Below, piece by piece: positions 10,651-21,314 of a stretch of DNA of 64,000 nucleotides. This DNA is from Apiospora phragmitis. Lineage: Eukaryota; Ascomycota; Sordariomycetes; Amphisphaeriales; Apiosporaceae. Under the pieces are notes generated by a model that was not told the origin of the DNA, searched no databases, and was given only the letters and a program-made list of their open reading frames with translations. The position numbers were made by a program, and so were the translations under genes. Position 1 is the stretch's first letter; each line of letters opens with the position of its first letter. The stretch spans positions 186,001 to 250,000 of the forward strand of contig JAQQWL010000003.1 in NCBI GenBank assembly GCA_038363925.1. Reading direction: 5' to 3'.

Positions 10651-12060
10651 TATATACCTGCGTACATCTAGGGTTAAAATAACTACGGTTAGTGTTAAGC
10701 AGGCCGAAAAGTCGTATTAGCGAGCCCAGAATGGACGTGCAACAGGATGGACGTACGCCAGAATGGATCGCTAGAATGGATTCGCCAGAATAGAGCACCC
10801 CAAAACGAGGATGCGAAATCTTGCTGCGTCGCCCTTCAAGGCCTTGAACTCTCTCACGCGCTGTTTCCGGCCCTTGGCCACAATGTCGCCCAGTCTGCAG
10901 CACCGAGACTGGCTTAGGAGCGGGACTGTCAGTGGCACGCCGAAACCATCCAGCGTCTAAATGGGCGGGCCAGAAGCAGCACCGAAAGGGCTGTTCACGC
11001 GGGGGCGGAAGCGCTACTGGAGCAGTTCAAGGGTAGGGAGCAGCCAATCCAGAACTTGATCCTAGCCCCGGCCGACCTCGTTCTGCTGATCTGGCTCTCG
11101 AATAGAGGACCGTAGGACGCCGAATTGCCCTGAGCCAGAATCCACGCCAAAACACGGTCGTACGTCCTATACATAGGGTCCGGGACTGACGGCAGCTGCA
11201 TATTAACTGCTTGCTCATAAGTATGCCAAGGATCCGAAATAACATACTGCTAGCCGCTTTCGGTGTAACTCACTTCGACCTTCGCCACGTCTACTAGGTT
11301 AAATGCTACTAATCGGCTCTCGTATAGTTATGCTTCACAAGTCGTGCTTCGTCTAGAAATTCGCTCTGACCGGAAACAGCGCGCGAGGGTCTTCGAGCTC
11401 TCGGCTAACGCAGCGAAAGGAGAATACGCTGCTGGATGATTTAGGTCTAATGCCAACGGCCTCTAGGTCGGAATGGTATAAGCGGAGCGGTGGGAACATC
11501 AGGCTCTGTCCTGCGCACCAGAACATGGTCTGCATCACAAACTGTCTGTCCGGCGTCCATTCCGTCTCTCAGTGCCACTTGAGGACGGTTCCGATTCTGT
11601 ACCACAATTAGGCCAACAAAACCCAGGACCGAAAACAGCCCGCGAGACTCTTCGAGCTTAAGCAGAAAAAACACAGTACTGTATGTTACTGGACGATTCT
11701 GGTTCCATTCGGAATCGGCGTACCACGTCGATAAAGGTATAATTAGATACTACGGTCGGGCGGACCAGAATGGTAGTTTAGCCTCTGAGTACCATTTCTA
11801 CATACTACTCGGTAGGAATTGAAGAGACCTGAAAGTGCCTCGTGTAAGCTAGCAAGCGCGCTACGGCTAATAATGGAACATAACAATATCGGCACTACTA
11901 TTCGCTAGCTTTGCTCCCTTGGACCGGCGGCGCCATCAGCAGCTCTGCATCCTGAGGTCTGCATCTGCCCTACGGTAGCTTAACCAGTCTAGACTCTGTA
12001 CGTCAGAAAAAGAGTACACACATAATACCTATGGTCCAAATGCAGAGCTTGCTGATACCC
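10650..12060 (+). repeat. Composite dispersed repeat, copy 1
   Basis: The left boundary is shared with 31625 (GCATCTGGGGTTGAAATGAC there, transition-mutated here, then GGTTAGTGTTAAGCAGGC). The left half includes AGAATGGAC minisatellite-like units at 10732-10797, a CTTGAACTCT block and AAAGGGCTGTTCACGCG. The right half (11365-12060) contains the LTR-like segment also present at 4140-4760. Full or partial copies occur at 31625-33110 and 34275-35090, with reverse pieces at 19005-19175 and 39785-40195. The shared order suggests one element of about 1.4-1.5 kb. Frames inside are short by-products. Confidence 0.7.
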
Positions 12061-12245
12061 AAGAACCTTTTAAACTCGGCGGACGGATAAGTATTAATTT
12101 ATAAGTGGACGACGGCTAATAATAATATACGTTAAGACCGATGCGTATATAGAGTCCTATTTATACCGTAATTCGTAACAATTTTATCGGTGCCGACTTT
12201 CGTCGTTAGCTAAGTTACGGTTTCGCGATATCTTCCGTATTACTA
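12061..12245. other. Spacer before the Ras pseudogene
   Basis: A+T-rich, no coding frame recognised. It may contain the decayed first exon or promoter of the Ras-like gene. Confidence 0.3.
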
Positions 12246-12899
12246 CTCCATAGGCTGGTTTTATTAAGAGAAAAGAAGGTGTCGGGAAAACCGCGCTTGC
12301 AATCTAGTTCTATATATACCACTTTGTCCTAACGGTAAGTTGCTCCCGAATCCTACTTATATTTTATACTAATTAATATTTTACTGCCTTATAGTATAAT
12401 CCTACTATCGAAGATTTATACCAGAAACAAGTCCTTATCGATAAACGGGCATGCGCAGTCCAAGTCCTAGATACTGCCGGCTAGAAAAACTATTCTATAC
12501 TGCGTGACCAATAGATATAACACGGCTAAACCTTCTTTTTAATATATAGTATTACTTCCAGATCGTCTTTCTCGAACGTACGAGATCTCTACGCGAATAT
12601 TCGATAAACGAAGGAACCACTAGATCTATATCACCTCGGCCCCATACTGCTTATTAGGAATAAGTACGATGTCGAATCGGAGCGAGTAGTATCGGCTCGA
12701 GAGGGCCATGCTCTGGCGCTCGAGCTGGGCTGCGGATTTATCGAGCCTTCGGCAAAGTACGGTATAAACGTCGAGGCGGTATTTTACGATACCGTGAGAA
12801 TACTCCGGCGGGGGCGTACGGCGGCTCTTATAAAGTAGTAAATATGTGCTAAAAAGGTTGATAACCCTTTCGCCGACGACCAGGATCAATATATTTAGC
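12246..12899 (+). pseudogene. ras: Ras-type small GTPase pseudogene with intact intron
   Basis: Ras proteins are membrane-anchored GTP switches. All G boxes can be seen. G1 is GVGKTALA at 12278-12301. G2 is YNPTIEDLY just after the intron. G3 is VLDTAG followed by TAG (Gln61 position). Next come YSILRDQ and YSITSRSSF, then G4 NKYDVESERVVSAREG and G5 EPSAKYG. A C-terminal region has ICAKKVDNPFADDQDQYI. The first exon ends HFVLT at 12334. The intron 12335-12394 (60 nt, GTAAGT donor, ACTAAT branch-like site, TAG acceptor) lies exactly before the YDPTIE block. At least eight TAG/TAA codons replace Gln/Trp, and a frameshift near 12265 separates RLVLLRE from the P-loop. No clear CAAX box remains in frame. 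It is a dead duplicate of a cellular gene. Confidence 0.85.
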
Positions 12900-14267
12900 A
12901 TTATTTTCGAAGTATCCTTAGCCGCTACTACTATGTCTACTAATCGATATAGAATCTAGGTGTAACTAAATATATAGTAATTGTCACGAGTATCTTTACT
13001 ACCCTTATAGCTGATACGTTTCCTATCCTTGTACTTATAATAAGTTACATATTTAACGACAAATTGTAGCAAATCTTAATTAATTAGCAAAGAATTTCAA
13101 CAAGATAGTCCAATATATTAGTAGCAATAAAGAGTTTTAGCGCTAAGGAGTTTATCGTTATAAGCACTTTAATTAAGAATGCCGTAGCAAGCCTTTATAA
13201 GCTGTGTATATATATGGAAGATAGGGAAAGGCGCTGGTAATACGTTATTTATAGATCTTTAAGCTTCTTGTCACATTAAATAAAAACATTTAAGAGGGGG
13301 TCGGTAATAGAAATTATATAGTAATAATTACTAATCTAGGTTAACCACTAAACAGTAAAAGTAGTTGATCTGCTTCGTTTTCTTTATGTCTACCTCTGGG
13401 TATACTTGCGAATACCAGAATCGACGGGTTGCACCAGATAAGCTATAAATATGTTTTGCGTCTCCTAGTCCACTTTTTAAAGACCCTAGGCCTGTATAGT
13501 TTCCCTATCCGCCCCTATATTATTACTACCACTAACTTTCGTTGTTTTAAGCGGCTGTTTAGCAATTATATACGCCCTAATATCTACTTCTATAGGTTAG
13601 TTAAAATTAGTTAAAATGGATACTAAGGCTTTAATACTGACTAACCACGCTATTATAGCGAGCACTTCGTAAAGTTAACGACAGGCCCGGTGCTTTTAAA
13701 GTATAGTATACTTTTAAATAATTGTTAACATGCCAAGTTCATTATGCTTATATTTATTATTAGATCTTTATAGCATTATAAAGTAATATAATATATAATC
13801 GTATTATTATATATAGCTCGCATAGACGAGATATAGAACTTACGCGTAAGTGTTAATCCTGAGCTGTCGAGGCCTACCTAAGACCTTCCTGCATCGTAAG
13901 GGCTTTTTTAACATAGCAGCCGGTGCTTCTTACCTGCTCAGCCTAGATACCCTACGGTGGTAAATAATAAGGGCTGGGGGGCTTGGGGAATTTATATACG
14001 CCGCTTTCGCTTGGTAAAGAAACTACCTGGCTTTGCTTTATTCTAGTCTTTTTTTAGCTTAACTTTAATTTCTTATTCTCCTTGCGAAATTTGCCTAGGT
14101 TAACTTTTAAAACACTTCTTCCGCAAACTTCGCTTTTATACTCTAAAGCTGGTTAACTATTTTTATTTATTTTATTAATTATCCGTTCCTTATAAAACTT
14201 AGCAAAATAAGGGACTAAATTATTAATAACAGGATAGGAGGAAAGAAACCATAATAACGCCCGGAAT
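12900..14267. other. A+T-rich mutated DNA without identified gene
   Basis: About 1.4 kb of TA-rich sequence. A plus-strand open stretch at 13429-13614 and its minus-strand counterpart (including VDIRAYIIAKQPLKTTKVSG) are not recognised. Nothing else is supported. Confidence 0.35.
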
Positions 14268-16115
14268 CTAGTCTAGATACACGTGAGACCTGGGGTCTAA
14301 AGCCGAGAGCAGAGCCATCGTGCCTAGAAGTAAAAAAGCTAAGCCAGTCTTACTAAAATAACCACCACCTGGAATAGCTTCAGGGAACCCGTTGACAGAC
14401 TTATACAGATCGCACAATGTAAGTCCCCCGGTAACGAAAGCCAAATTGAGCGAGTTGGACATTAACAGGATCCCCAATAACCATAGACTACGCCATGACC
14501 TCAATTTCGACCGGGACCTGCAATTCCGACCGAACTGGGATGGCGAGAAGGGCAGGAAGAAGCAGGCCAAGGCGGATGAATTCTGGGCCAATCTTAGTGA
14601 TCAATTACACGAGTTCATTACAACTCCGGCATCATCCTAGCAACGCCTCGGAATAGACCGCGACTAGTGTCTTCCAATCTTATTGAAGGAAGTGAAGGAG
14701 ATTCTCCCCACTCTTATTCCTTTTTAGGATCGAGCTTACCTTAATAAGGGGTTCAATGTGGATCTAATTATGTAGCAGTTCTATAAAGGGACCGTTAACT
14801 TGGAGAAACTAGCATCGTGGCTTTTAAGCATACTTAAAACCTATTGTGCTCCTGGGAGGGATATGTTGGTGGACGAAATGTACAACAAGCTGGCAAACGG
14901 TAACCGAAAGAAAGACATGGGAGATTTAGTTTAGGGACTGCGTAGTCTCTTAAGCCTATTAGAAGGGATAAAGCTCGACCTTGCAAATCATTCTATTCGC
15001 TGTTAGAAATTCGCTCTAATCGAGGACACTATAAATTTCGAAAGGCGTTTCTTCTATAAGAAGATCTAGAGCGGCAGGCTCGACCCTCATCCAGCAAATT
15101 AATAGTACGTTACAACTACTAGGGATATTATCCTCTATCCCGGGTCCGCGTCTGCTTTCGGCGATATGGCAGTGCTTTTCGAGGCTTTATCTAGGTTGAT
15201 CCTTCTTTCAAGCTCCTAATAACTCCCGAATACGTTCGCCTTTAACGAGAAGCAAATAATAAAGCTACGCAGCGACGTACTCAATGGCATCCACCTAGAA
15301 ATATATATACGCCTGTCCAGTAAGCTCGAGAATATGTACCAAGGTTCGAAAGGAGCAAATACCCTTATCCCTACCTCTGTCCCTGCCCTAACCCTAATCA
15401 CATCGAGTCTAGTCACTCCTAGCTCTATCTACGTTAGGAGCTACGGGCAAGCTATTAGTTTCGCCTCTATTACGAGTTCATCGGGTTTATTCTCCGTAGC
15501 GGCACTCGAAACGATAAGGTCGCCTTACCGCTCATCAAACCATATATTACGCCAAAATAAGTTATACGCGCAAAACACGGAAAAGAGCTACTATAACCTT
15601 TATAACGCCCTTATAGACCTGCTACCGATAGCCCTAGCTAACGCCGGGTCTACTAGCGAAAGGAAGCTGATAAGGGAGTCTTTCGTAATTAAGATCTTCC
15701 GCTCCACGAATACGCCTATAGAGGCGCTTCGTTAAGTCGAGGAAGAGCTTGGCTAACATCTCTACCAGCCTAATTCGTAGCTCTTCTAAGACGTTAAATC
15801 GCACTTCTGGATCCGTCTCATCGCGGAGCTTTAAAAACGTGTCGGGATACTTAAACCTTTTGGTAGTCTCGGTCTCTTCTCGGCAGCTATAGGTCGCCAT
15901 AACCATGGACGATAAGGAGGGCCAAGCGCTCATCCTATATCTAGTAATGTAATAGGTATCTCAACCTAAGAAACCCGCGAGAAAAGAGGAATAAAAGACA
16001 TAGCCGCTAGGCTGGCGCATCTTGGCCTTATTCACTAAAAAGTGTGGTCGCCGCTAATCTATCTTAGCGGTTATAATAGCATAGAGTTAAGCCACGCTTT
16101 AGGTATCTAAGGCGT
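14268..16115 (+). pseudogene. TCP11 / Sok1-family protein pseudogene
   Basis: TCP11/Sok1 proteins are linked to cAMP-PKA signalling and growth control in fungi. One frame runs from about 14280: PPPGIASGNPLTDLYRSHNVSPP, KAKLSELDINRIPNNHRLRHD, NFDRDLQFRPNWDGEKGRKK, FWANLSDQLHEF, then LLKEVKEILPTLIP, LNKGFNVDLIM, NLEKLASWLLSILK, YCAPGRDMLVDEMYNKL, GLRSLLSLLEGIKLDLANHSIR, EDTINFERRFF, the Ser-rich linker with IKIFRSTNTPIEALR (to 15735), VEEELG, SHFWIRLIAELLKRVGILK and IAARLAHLGLIH. This covers nearly the whole family length in order. Interruptions are about fifteen TAG/TAA at Gln/Trp positions, with one frame change near 15960-16000. The N-terminus upstream of 14268 is unclear. The minus-strand frames over it are shadows. 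Confidence 0.85.
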
Positions 16116-16639
16116 GCACAGCTTTTTATTAAGATAAAGTAAAAAGCCCGTCCAGATATTGAAGGCTTCGGAAGTAAAATACTCGCGGAGGCTAGCCTTA
16201 TGAGTTAACAGAGGCGAAGCCGTTCACGCCGTCCTACACATAGGATAAAGCGCGATCAGCTTCGCCTCTAAATATTCGTAGCTCTTTATTAGTTCCGATA
16301 TCAAGCTTCATTCACTATTTATCAAAAAGAACAATTAGGCGTTACTAGATAAAATTTCCTTTTTCGTATAAGTATTAATTATCCTTAAAAGAATTAGTTA
16401 GAATTAGTCTTAATATACATTCTTATCCTCGTTCGGATTATTCTCACTTAAAAACGTCTCCCATTATATATGCCTAACTTTTTATTACTATATAAATCCT
16501 GAATCTGCCATAATATTATCCAAACGCTAAGAGCGGCTCTCCTTTACTAAAGTTCTATAAACTCAAGATCTTCTTGCGTCCCCGTACGGACTAGTTTACC
16601 CACCAACGGGCTTATGTAAGTAAGGATCTCAATAATAGT
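16116..16639. other. No supported gene
   Basis: TA-rich mutated DNA with a short CG-containing patch near 16190-16270. Nothing recognised. Confidence 0.35.
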
Positions 16640-17050
16640 ATACGTACTTAAGAGAATCTTATCGGTTAATATATAGATTCGTAAAAGGGATTATTAAAAG
16701 AAAATACGTAGAGCTATGCCTATCTCGAACTTAATTAATACCCCAGTATATAAACTCCAAACGCTGCCACGCGGATAAAGAGATACCAAATAATAGGTTG
16801 TCGGATTAGTTCCTAAATAGTGCTACGAAAAATCCCAGCCCATTCCCGAACCAACCAGAATCGGTAGAGGAGCGCCCCTAAAATCGACAGCACGCGGCCC
16901 TTGAGCGGATACCAGCTACTTAAGATAACCCCTACGATATGGCATAGTAAAGCGGCCAAGAATAAGGGCAGCAGAATCTTAGGGAAAAAGGCAGGTATCC
17001 CCGTAGCGGAATATTTAATTACGTATAACACCTAACGGTGGTCAGTCATT
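16640..17050 (-). pseudogene. Small membrane protein remnant
   Basis: From an ATG near 17050 the minus strand reads MTDHR, a stop, then VLYVIKYSATGIPAFF and three hydrophobic helices (around ILLPLFLAALLCHIVGVIL, VLSILGALLYRFWLV and IIWYLFIRVAAFGVYILG). The only stops are at plausible Gln/Trp positions. I do not recognise the family. The helix density indicates an integral membrane protein. A second hydrophobic frame lies just upstream at 17136-17360 on the same strand. Confidence 0.35.
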
Positions 17051-17135
17051 ACTTATATACCTATACCTTGGTATTACCTCTTATAACATCGTATAAATAA
17101 CAATGAATACTAATAAATAAATCCCTTAAAACCCT

Positions 17136-17360
17136 CTATACATTATGTAAAGGACAAGAAAGACTGTCGAAACACCCATCGATAAGATATATTAGACTAT
17201 AATCACTACGACCAAAAGCTTTCCGCGTTCCTAAAACATAAGACCGCAAGACTATAAAATACTGTCCTAGTATAATAAACGACACGATCCTATATAAGCT
17301 CACGGCGATAAAAAGCGAAAAAATGGTCGCAGTTATAACAGTCTGCTCGTTACTTTCCAT
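17136..17360 (-). pseudogene. Hydrophobic reading frame, possible membrane protein N-terminus
   Basis: Starts at ATG 17360 with MESNEQTVITATIFSLF, then two hydrophobic segments (to about residue 45) and a polar end. It ends at a TAG that may be a mutated codon. It could be the first part of the same membrane protein as the frame ending near 16640, but the frames differ by one phase, so a frameshift or intron would be needed. The product is not identified. Confidence 0.25.
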
Positions 17361-18079
17361 ATTACTCGAAGAGGGCTTGATCAGCGTGGCGATACGGGCT
17401 TTCCCACAGGGGGTCTAAGTGTTGTTAGCCTAGTAAAGCAATGGAAAGAAGGGAGCTTTTAACGTAAAATATCTAAAGCTGCTTCGGAGTTAGCCGATTT
17501 ATACTAGTCCGGAGGGCCTACATAAAATAATAATATCTTCCGGGTATAGCGTAACACGCCATAGCAAGCTACGCCATAACTATAGTACACATACCCACGC
17601 TATATCAGGGCCATCCTTCGTACTCCGAGCATATACTACGCGTAAGGCTTCGATATATTAAATAAGAGCTATATCATGTTTCGTCTATTACTTCTAATAT
17701 CGAATACATTCGCCGTAACACCTCGGATCTATAACTCTACGAAACAAGGCTTATCGTTAATAAAACCATAACCTTAGCGCGGGTAAAAAACATCTAATAC
17801 TATAATAGTTCGTCTCGCTCTAACTCTTATAAATACGCGGCTATAAACTAGCGAATAATATTATACCACGCCCCATTATAATAAAGCCAAGTACAAAAAA
17901 GTAAGCTCGTATATAACGCCAAGCTCTAATCCTAGAGGTTTCGAGAAATTCGCGAGAATATATAAGCTAGTAATTTCTTTTTAGATAAATCTTGATTTTT
18001 TTTTTCTTTCGTTCTTTTATTATTTTATCTATTAGCATAATAAATTGAACACGAACAGCTTTTCACCTTATAACGCCAC
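17361..18079. other. Damaged DNA with a short signal-peptide-like frame
   Basis: On the plus strand an ATG near 17676 starts a short hydrophobic stretch (MFRLLLLISNTFAVTP) followed by many stops. This is too little to call a gene. A T-rich run lies at 17996-18020. Confidence 0.25.
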
Positions 18080-18480
18080 TGCGCTGCAGTGTCAAGGAAC
18101 TGGTTTATTAGCCTAGAAAGCAATTATCCGAAATATTATCCCATAGTGAGTTACTTGCCTAATCATGGGTATATAGTGGTTAACTTTTTATAAGGCATCT
18201 TCGACGTCCTAACAAAGTTCGAAGCACTATTACGCCAGTTTAAAAATAAAGACCTACAGCACGAGGACACGGTTATAAAGTTTAGCGATTTATACCTAAT
18301 GGCATAGGGAGTATTACAGCTCTCTTAATTATCCGCACTAGCTGAATTTAATAGACATGTTCGCGAGGAGTTCTTGCTTTATCAGGTTCTAGTTACAATA
18401 TTACGGGCAAGCCGAAGCGGCTAATCACCAGAACTAGGGGTTATCTACCCGAACATAGCTCTGGACACTAGGTTACGCTC
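18080..18480 (+). pseudogene. Degenerate frame, unknown product
   Basis: One plus frame reads RHCAAVSRNWFISLESNYPK, YYPIVSYLPNHGYIVVNFL, GIFDVLTKFEALLRQFKNKD, TVIKFSDLYLMA and LAEFNRHVREEFLLYQVLV, with TAG/TAA stops only at likely Trp/Gln sites. The composition (aromatic-rich, helical) is protein-like. I cannot assign it. A transposase or a cellular enzyme are both possible. Confidence 0.35.
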
Positions 18481-18839
18481 TAGATAACTAAAGGCGGCAC
18501 CGCGGGTGGCAGTCCACTAAACATATTAGCATGCTTCTGGCCCCGGAGCGATCACTTCATCTTAAGAGTTACCATGGTAGCCTACCTAGCACTAATACAA
18601 ACGGAAATTGTTATAAACAGCGGTTATAAATAGCAGATATATGTTACTAATCCCGCCTAAATAGTTAATAAACAAGTAAGAAAGGAAGGACGTTAAATAG
18701 ATGAGGCTTTTACAGATCAATTGCTCCACAATCGGGGGGATCTCTGCCAAACCGGGTTTAAGTTTCCGACTATATATCCATATTTGATATGGTTAAAGAT
18801 TTAGACTCCCCCTATTATAACCAGAGCAAAACGAAAGAG

Positions 18840-18930
18840 GCTTAGGAAGATACTCCGGGCACTATAAGGATACGAGAAGACACGGAGCCCAGATAATTTG
18901 TCTACCCTTAGAGTAGATACCGAGGACGGG
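18840..18930 (+). pseudogene. TPR motif fragment (NLR / kinesin-light-chain-like type)
   Basis: The frame reads ILRAL, stop, GYEKTRSPDNLSTLRVDTE. It matches the helix-turn of the TPR units in the receptor gene at 55847-56080 (YQRAL, GYEKALGAD). Only about one repeat is preserved. It is probably a leftover of another STAND-type receptor gene. Confidence 0.5.
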
Positions 18931-19004
18931 CCGAGCCGTCCTCGGAGTCGAGGTGCGCCGCTTTCGAATAGAACCAGAATTATTTAATAATATATAGTGG
19001 TGCC

Positions 19005-19175
19005 TTTTATTGCTTAAGCTTAAACACTCTCGTAGGCGGTTTCCGGTCCTGGCTTTTATAATTGCCCGTAAAGTCGGAAGAGTAGCAATAGCGCACTAGC
19101 GCGACTAGCGGGCCAGGTCCCCTAGAAAGCAGCGTGGTAACCCCGCGTTATTCGGGTTAACTGCCTAATCTCGAG
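19005..19175 (-). repeat. Reverse fragment of the LTR-like repeat
   Basis: Aligns in the same orientation with 40015-40195 (shared blocks GCACTAGCGC(G/A)ACTAGCGGGCCAGG and CCCCGCG(T/C)TATT) and in reverse with 4140-4320 and 22630-22780. Differences are mainly transitions. Confidence 0.6.
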
Positions 19176-19464
19176 AACTTCTCCTCTGTAAGAGAAGCTG
19201 GGCCAGAAATCTTTTTCGAATCCTTTTCGCCAACATGGCTCCTAGGACCAGACCAGCAAGTGCCCTGGCGAGATCACTTCTACCCAACTCGAGCTCATTA
19301 TGTTAGCTATATTTCACACCCGCAAGCTAGTACTTATTATATCTACCGTTCCGCGAGACGCTATTATAGCTTAATAAATATTTAGAAATACGCCTTAAAA
19401 AGGCCTAGAAATTTAACGGAGCCGCTTTAAATAGCTAGATGTTTATGGCCGATACGCGATCTCG

Positions 19465-19560
19465 GGCGGTACTGCGATATCTTTAGCGCGCTCGCGTACT
19501 GGAACCCGACGCACGAGCGGTAGGACACGGCCGCGAGGCGGGATCGAGCTGCAAGTTATT
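19465..19560 (+). pseudogene. Fragment of the MADS-like gene family
   Basis: Plus-strand reading YCDIFSALAYWNPTHER then a stop. This corresponds to YCDVFSALAYWNPTHER in the copy ending at 22355. It is in the opposite orientation to the copies at 3869 and 22355, so this is a separate, truncated, inverted copy. Confidence 0.6.
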
Positions 19561-20024
19561 TTATAAGCACCGTGCGAAAAGTGCGACTATAAAAATAGAA
19601 CTGGGATCTCGTATTATTTAGAGTAGAGATAGGAACACTGAAAGGGGTAGTGTCGGAGTAGCAGCACAGTAGTAGCTCCTTGTCTCGTGGTTTCTACTTT
19701 AATATAGGTGTAGGAAGTATGCGACGGAATAGGATGGTATATACGCCTGTTAGTATTATATATATAGCCTCATATTGTATCGACGAAAGAAGCTAAAGGG
19801 CTTTATTAATATTACGAACCGTAAATAACTATTATAAAGAGGGGAATATAATTAAAGAAATATCTTAGCTATACTAAATAAGCTTTAACCTATATATCTT
19901 TAAGTAATTAATATTCTTCCCTTTTTTCTTCACCTTCCTCTACTAACTAGTAAACCTCGAAACCCTGTTCTTCGTAACTTTAAGGACGGCCAAGACGATA
20001 GAAGACCAGCTACTTCCCAGTACT
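19561..20024. other. No supported gene
   Basis: Mutated spacer. A block near 19635-19690 is moderately G+C-rich but without a recognised frame. Confidence 0.35.
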
Positions 20025-20555
20025 ATGCCCGCTGTACAGTCCATAGGTCCCGAAAGAAGACGCTAGACGAATCGCGATACAACTAGGGCTACTCGTGCAC
20101 GAAAGGCAGAAGATATTTTATAAATAAAGGCGATAATAGAGGTATTGCGTAATAAGATACGGAAGATAAGAACGGAAATCAGCGATCTGACTCTATTCAT
20201 TATTAAGACCCCTAATCTGCATTTCGCTAGTTCGGGGTCAATTGACCCTGCTTTATTTACGCCTGCAGGATTTCTAAATACGTATAATATAGGCGACCTA
20301 TCCGACCTCTGTCCGCCATAGCCCCGTACGATAAATTTAGCACTTTTCGGAGATAGCGCGGAGTATAGTGTACGATAGCCTAAAGAGATCATCAGCGATA
20401 AAGCGAACTCTACGGACAGTAATGCTATAGCCTCTATAAAACAGTCGGTTAACACGCCATCTTTGCTGCCCGACAGCAGTGTCGAGAGGCTGGCCTAGCC
20501 TTGTATAGAGATAACAAACGGTGGAGGTGCGCATAGCAATGCTTCCGTGTTATAA
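20025..20555 (+). pseudogene. bZIP-like transcription factor pseudogene
   Basis: An ATG at 20025 opens a frame to TAA 20553-20555 (176 codons) with only five earlier stops, each at a likely Gln site. Residues 9-27 are PERRR, stop, TNRDTTRATRARKAED. This fits the bZIP basic-region pattern N-x-x-A-A-x-x-x-R if the two Thr codons (ACA, ACT) are G-to-A mutated Ala. A leucine-zipper-like helix follows (ILxIKAIIEVLRNKIRKI), then a Ser/Pro/Asn-rich tail with PALFTPAGFLNTY and SNAIASIKQSVNTPS. Such factors bind DNA as dimers in the nucleus. The open minus-strand frame over 20063-20455 is a shadow. The assignment rests on the basic region alone. Confidence 0.5.
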
Positions 20556-20674
20556 AGTTGCATACAACACTATAATAAATAGAGGTTTCGGCAAGCTGGC
20601 ACTGAGACATCCTACAGAGTACGGGAAAGAAAACCTTACGGCCTCGGCGGCAAAATAACTGTTAGAATATAGAA

Positions 20675-20720
20675 ATAAAGGTTTACTACCTGTATTAAAG
20701 GTTGATTATTATGATTATAA
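20675..20720 (+). repeat. Short repeat shared with 25355-25395
   Basis: GAAATAAAGGTTTACTACCT and AAAGGTTGATTA recur at 25355-25395 with transition changes. This may be the end of a small transposable element; no partner inverted repeat was found by eye. Confidence 0.4.
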
Positions 20721-21314
20721 CTATTATATAAAAGCTATTATTATTCGGCTCACGTGTTAAAAGAGCATAAATATTAAACGGTGGAAAAAGCGAATTAAGG
20801 GGGTGGCTCTTACGTCAGCTATAGGAGAAAGTGGCTATGCTATATGGGGCCGGGCTTCTAGTTCAATTATAAGTAGAGCTTTAAACCGCCTAAACGATAA
20901 ATCGACTTTTCCCCTGCTTTCGTATTTACCCATAATCAATTAATTAACTGCCACTATTAAAAGGCCGTCATACTCGAAGTTATCCGGAACGGTCTATTTA
21001 AATTTAATAACCTTAATAGAGGTTAGATAACAACTGTCTTTATAGTTAGTTTCTATAGTTTATAATCGCTTGGCTTCTCGTTTAATTATAAGTAAAGAAT
21101 AAATATAATAATTAAGTTCTAAATATCCAATTATATAAAACTGTTATAAAAAGGACGGTTCTTCTTAACGCGCCGGTATCGCTTAACGACCGATACTATA
21201 AGCCGAAGCTCCGACAGTATAAAAAAAGCGAGCACAGTAGTTACGGGGATAAGCTCTCGATTTAGTTATAGCAGGATAAAGACCTATTCCGAGAACTATA
21301 CAAGTGCTACTTCT
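20721..21314. other. No supported gene
   Basis: TA-rich mutated sequence. The pair CTTGGCTTCTCGTTTAATTA (21070-21090) and GGGCTTCTAGTTCAATTATA (20851-20870) hints at a decayed local duplication. Confidence 0.3.

Noticed and set aside
14268..14591. Minus-strand 107-codon frame with membrane-like stretches
   Set aside because: Antisense to the conserved start of TCP11/Sok1.
15634..15933. Minus-strand open frame of 99 codons
   Set aside because: It lies antisense to the TCP11/Sok1 end, whose plus-strand motifs (VEEELG, IRLIAELLKRVG) are clear.
20063..20455. Minus-strand 130-codon hydrophobic frame
   Set aside because: Antisense shadow of the bZIP-like frame, which has a proper ATG and basic region.
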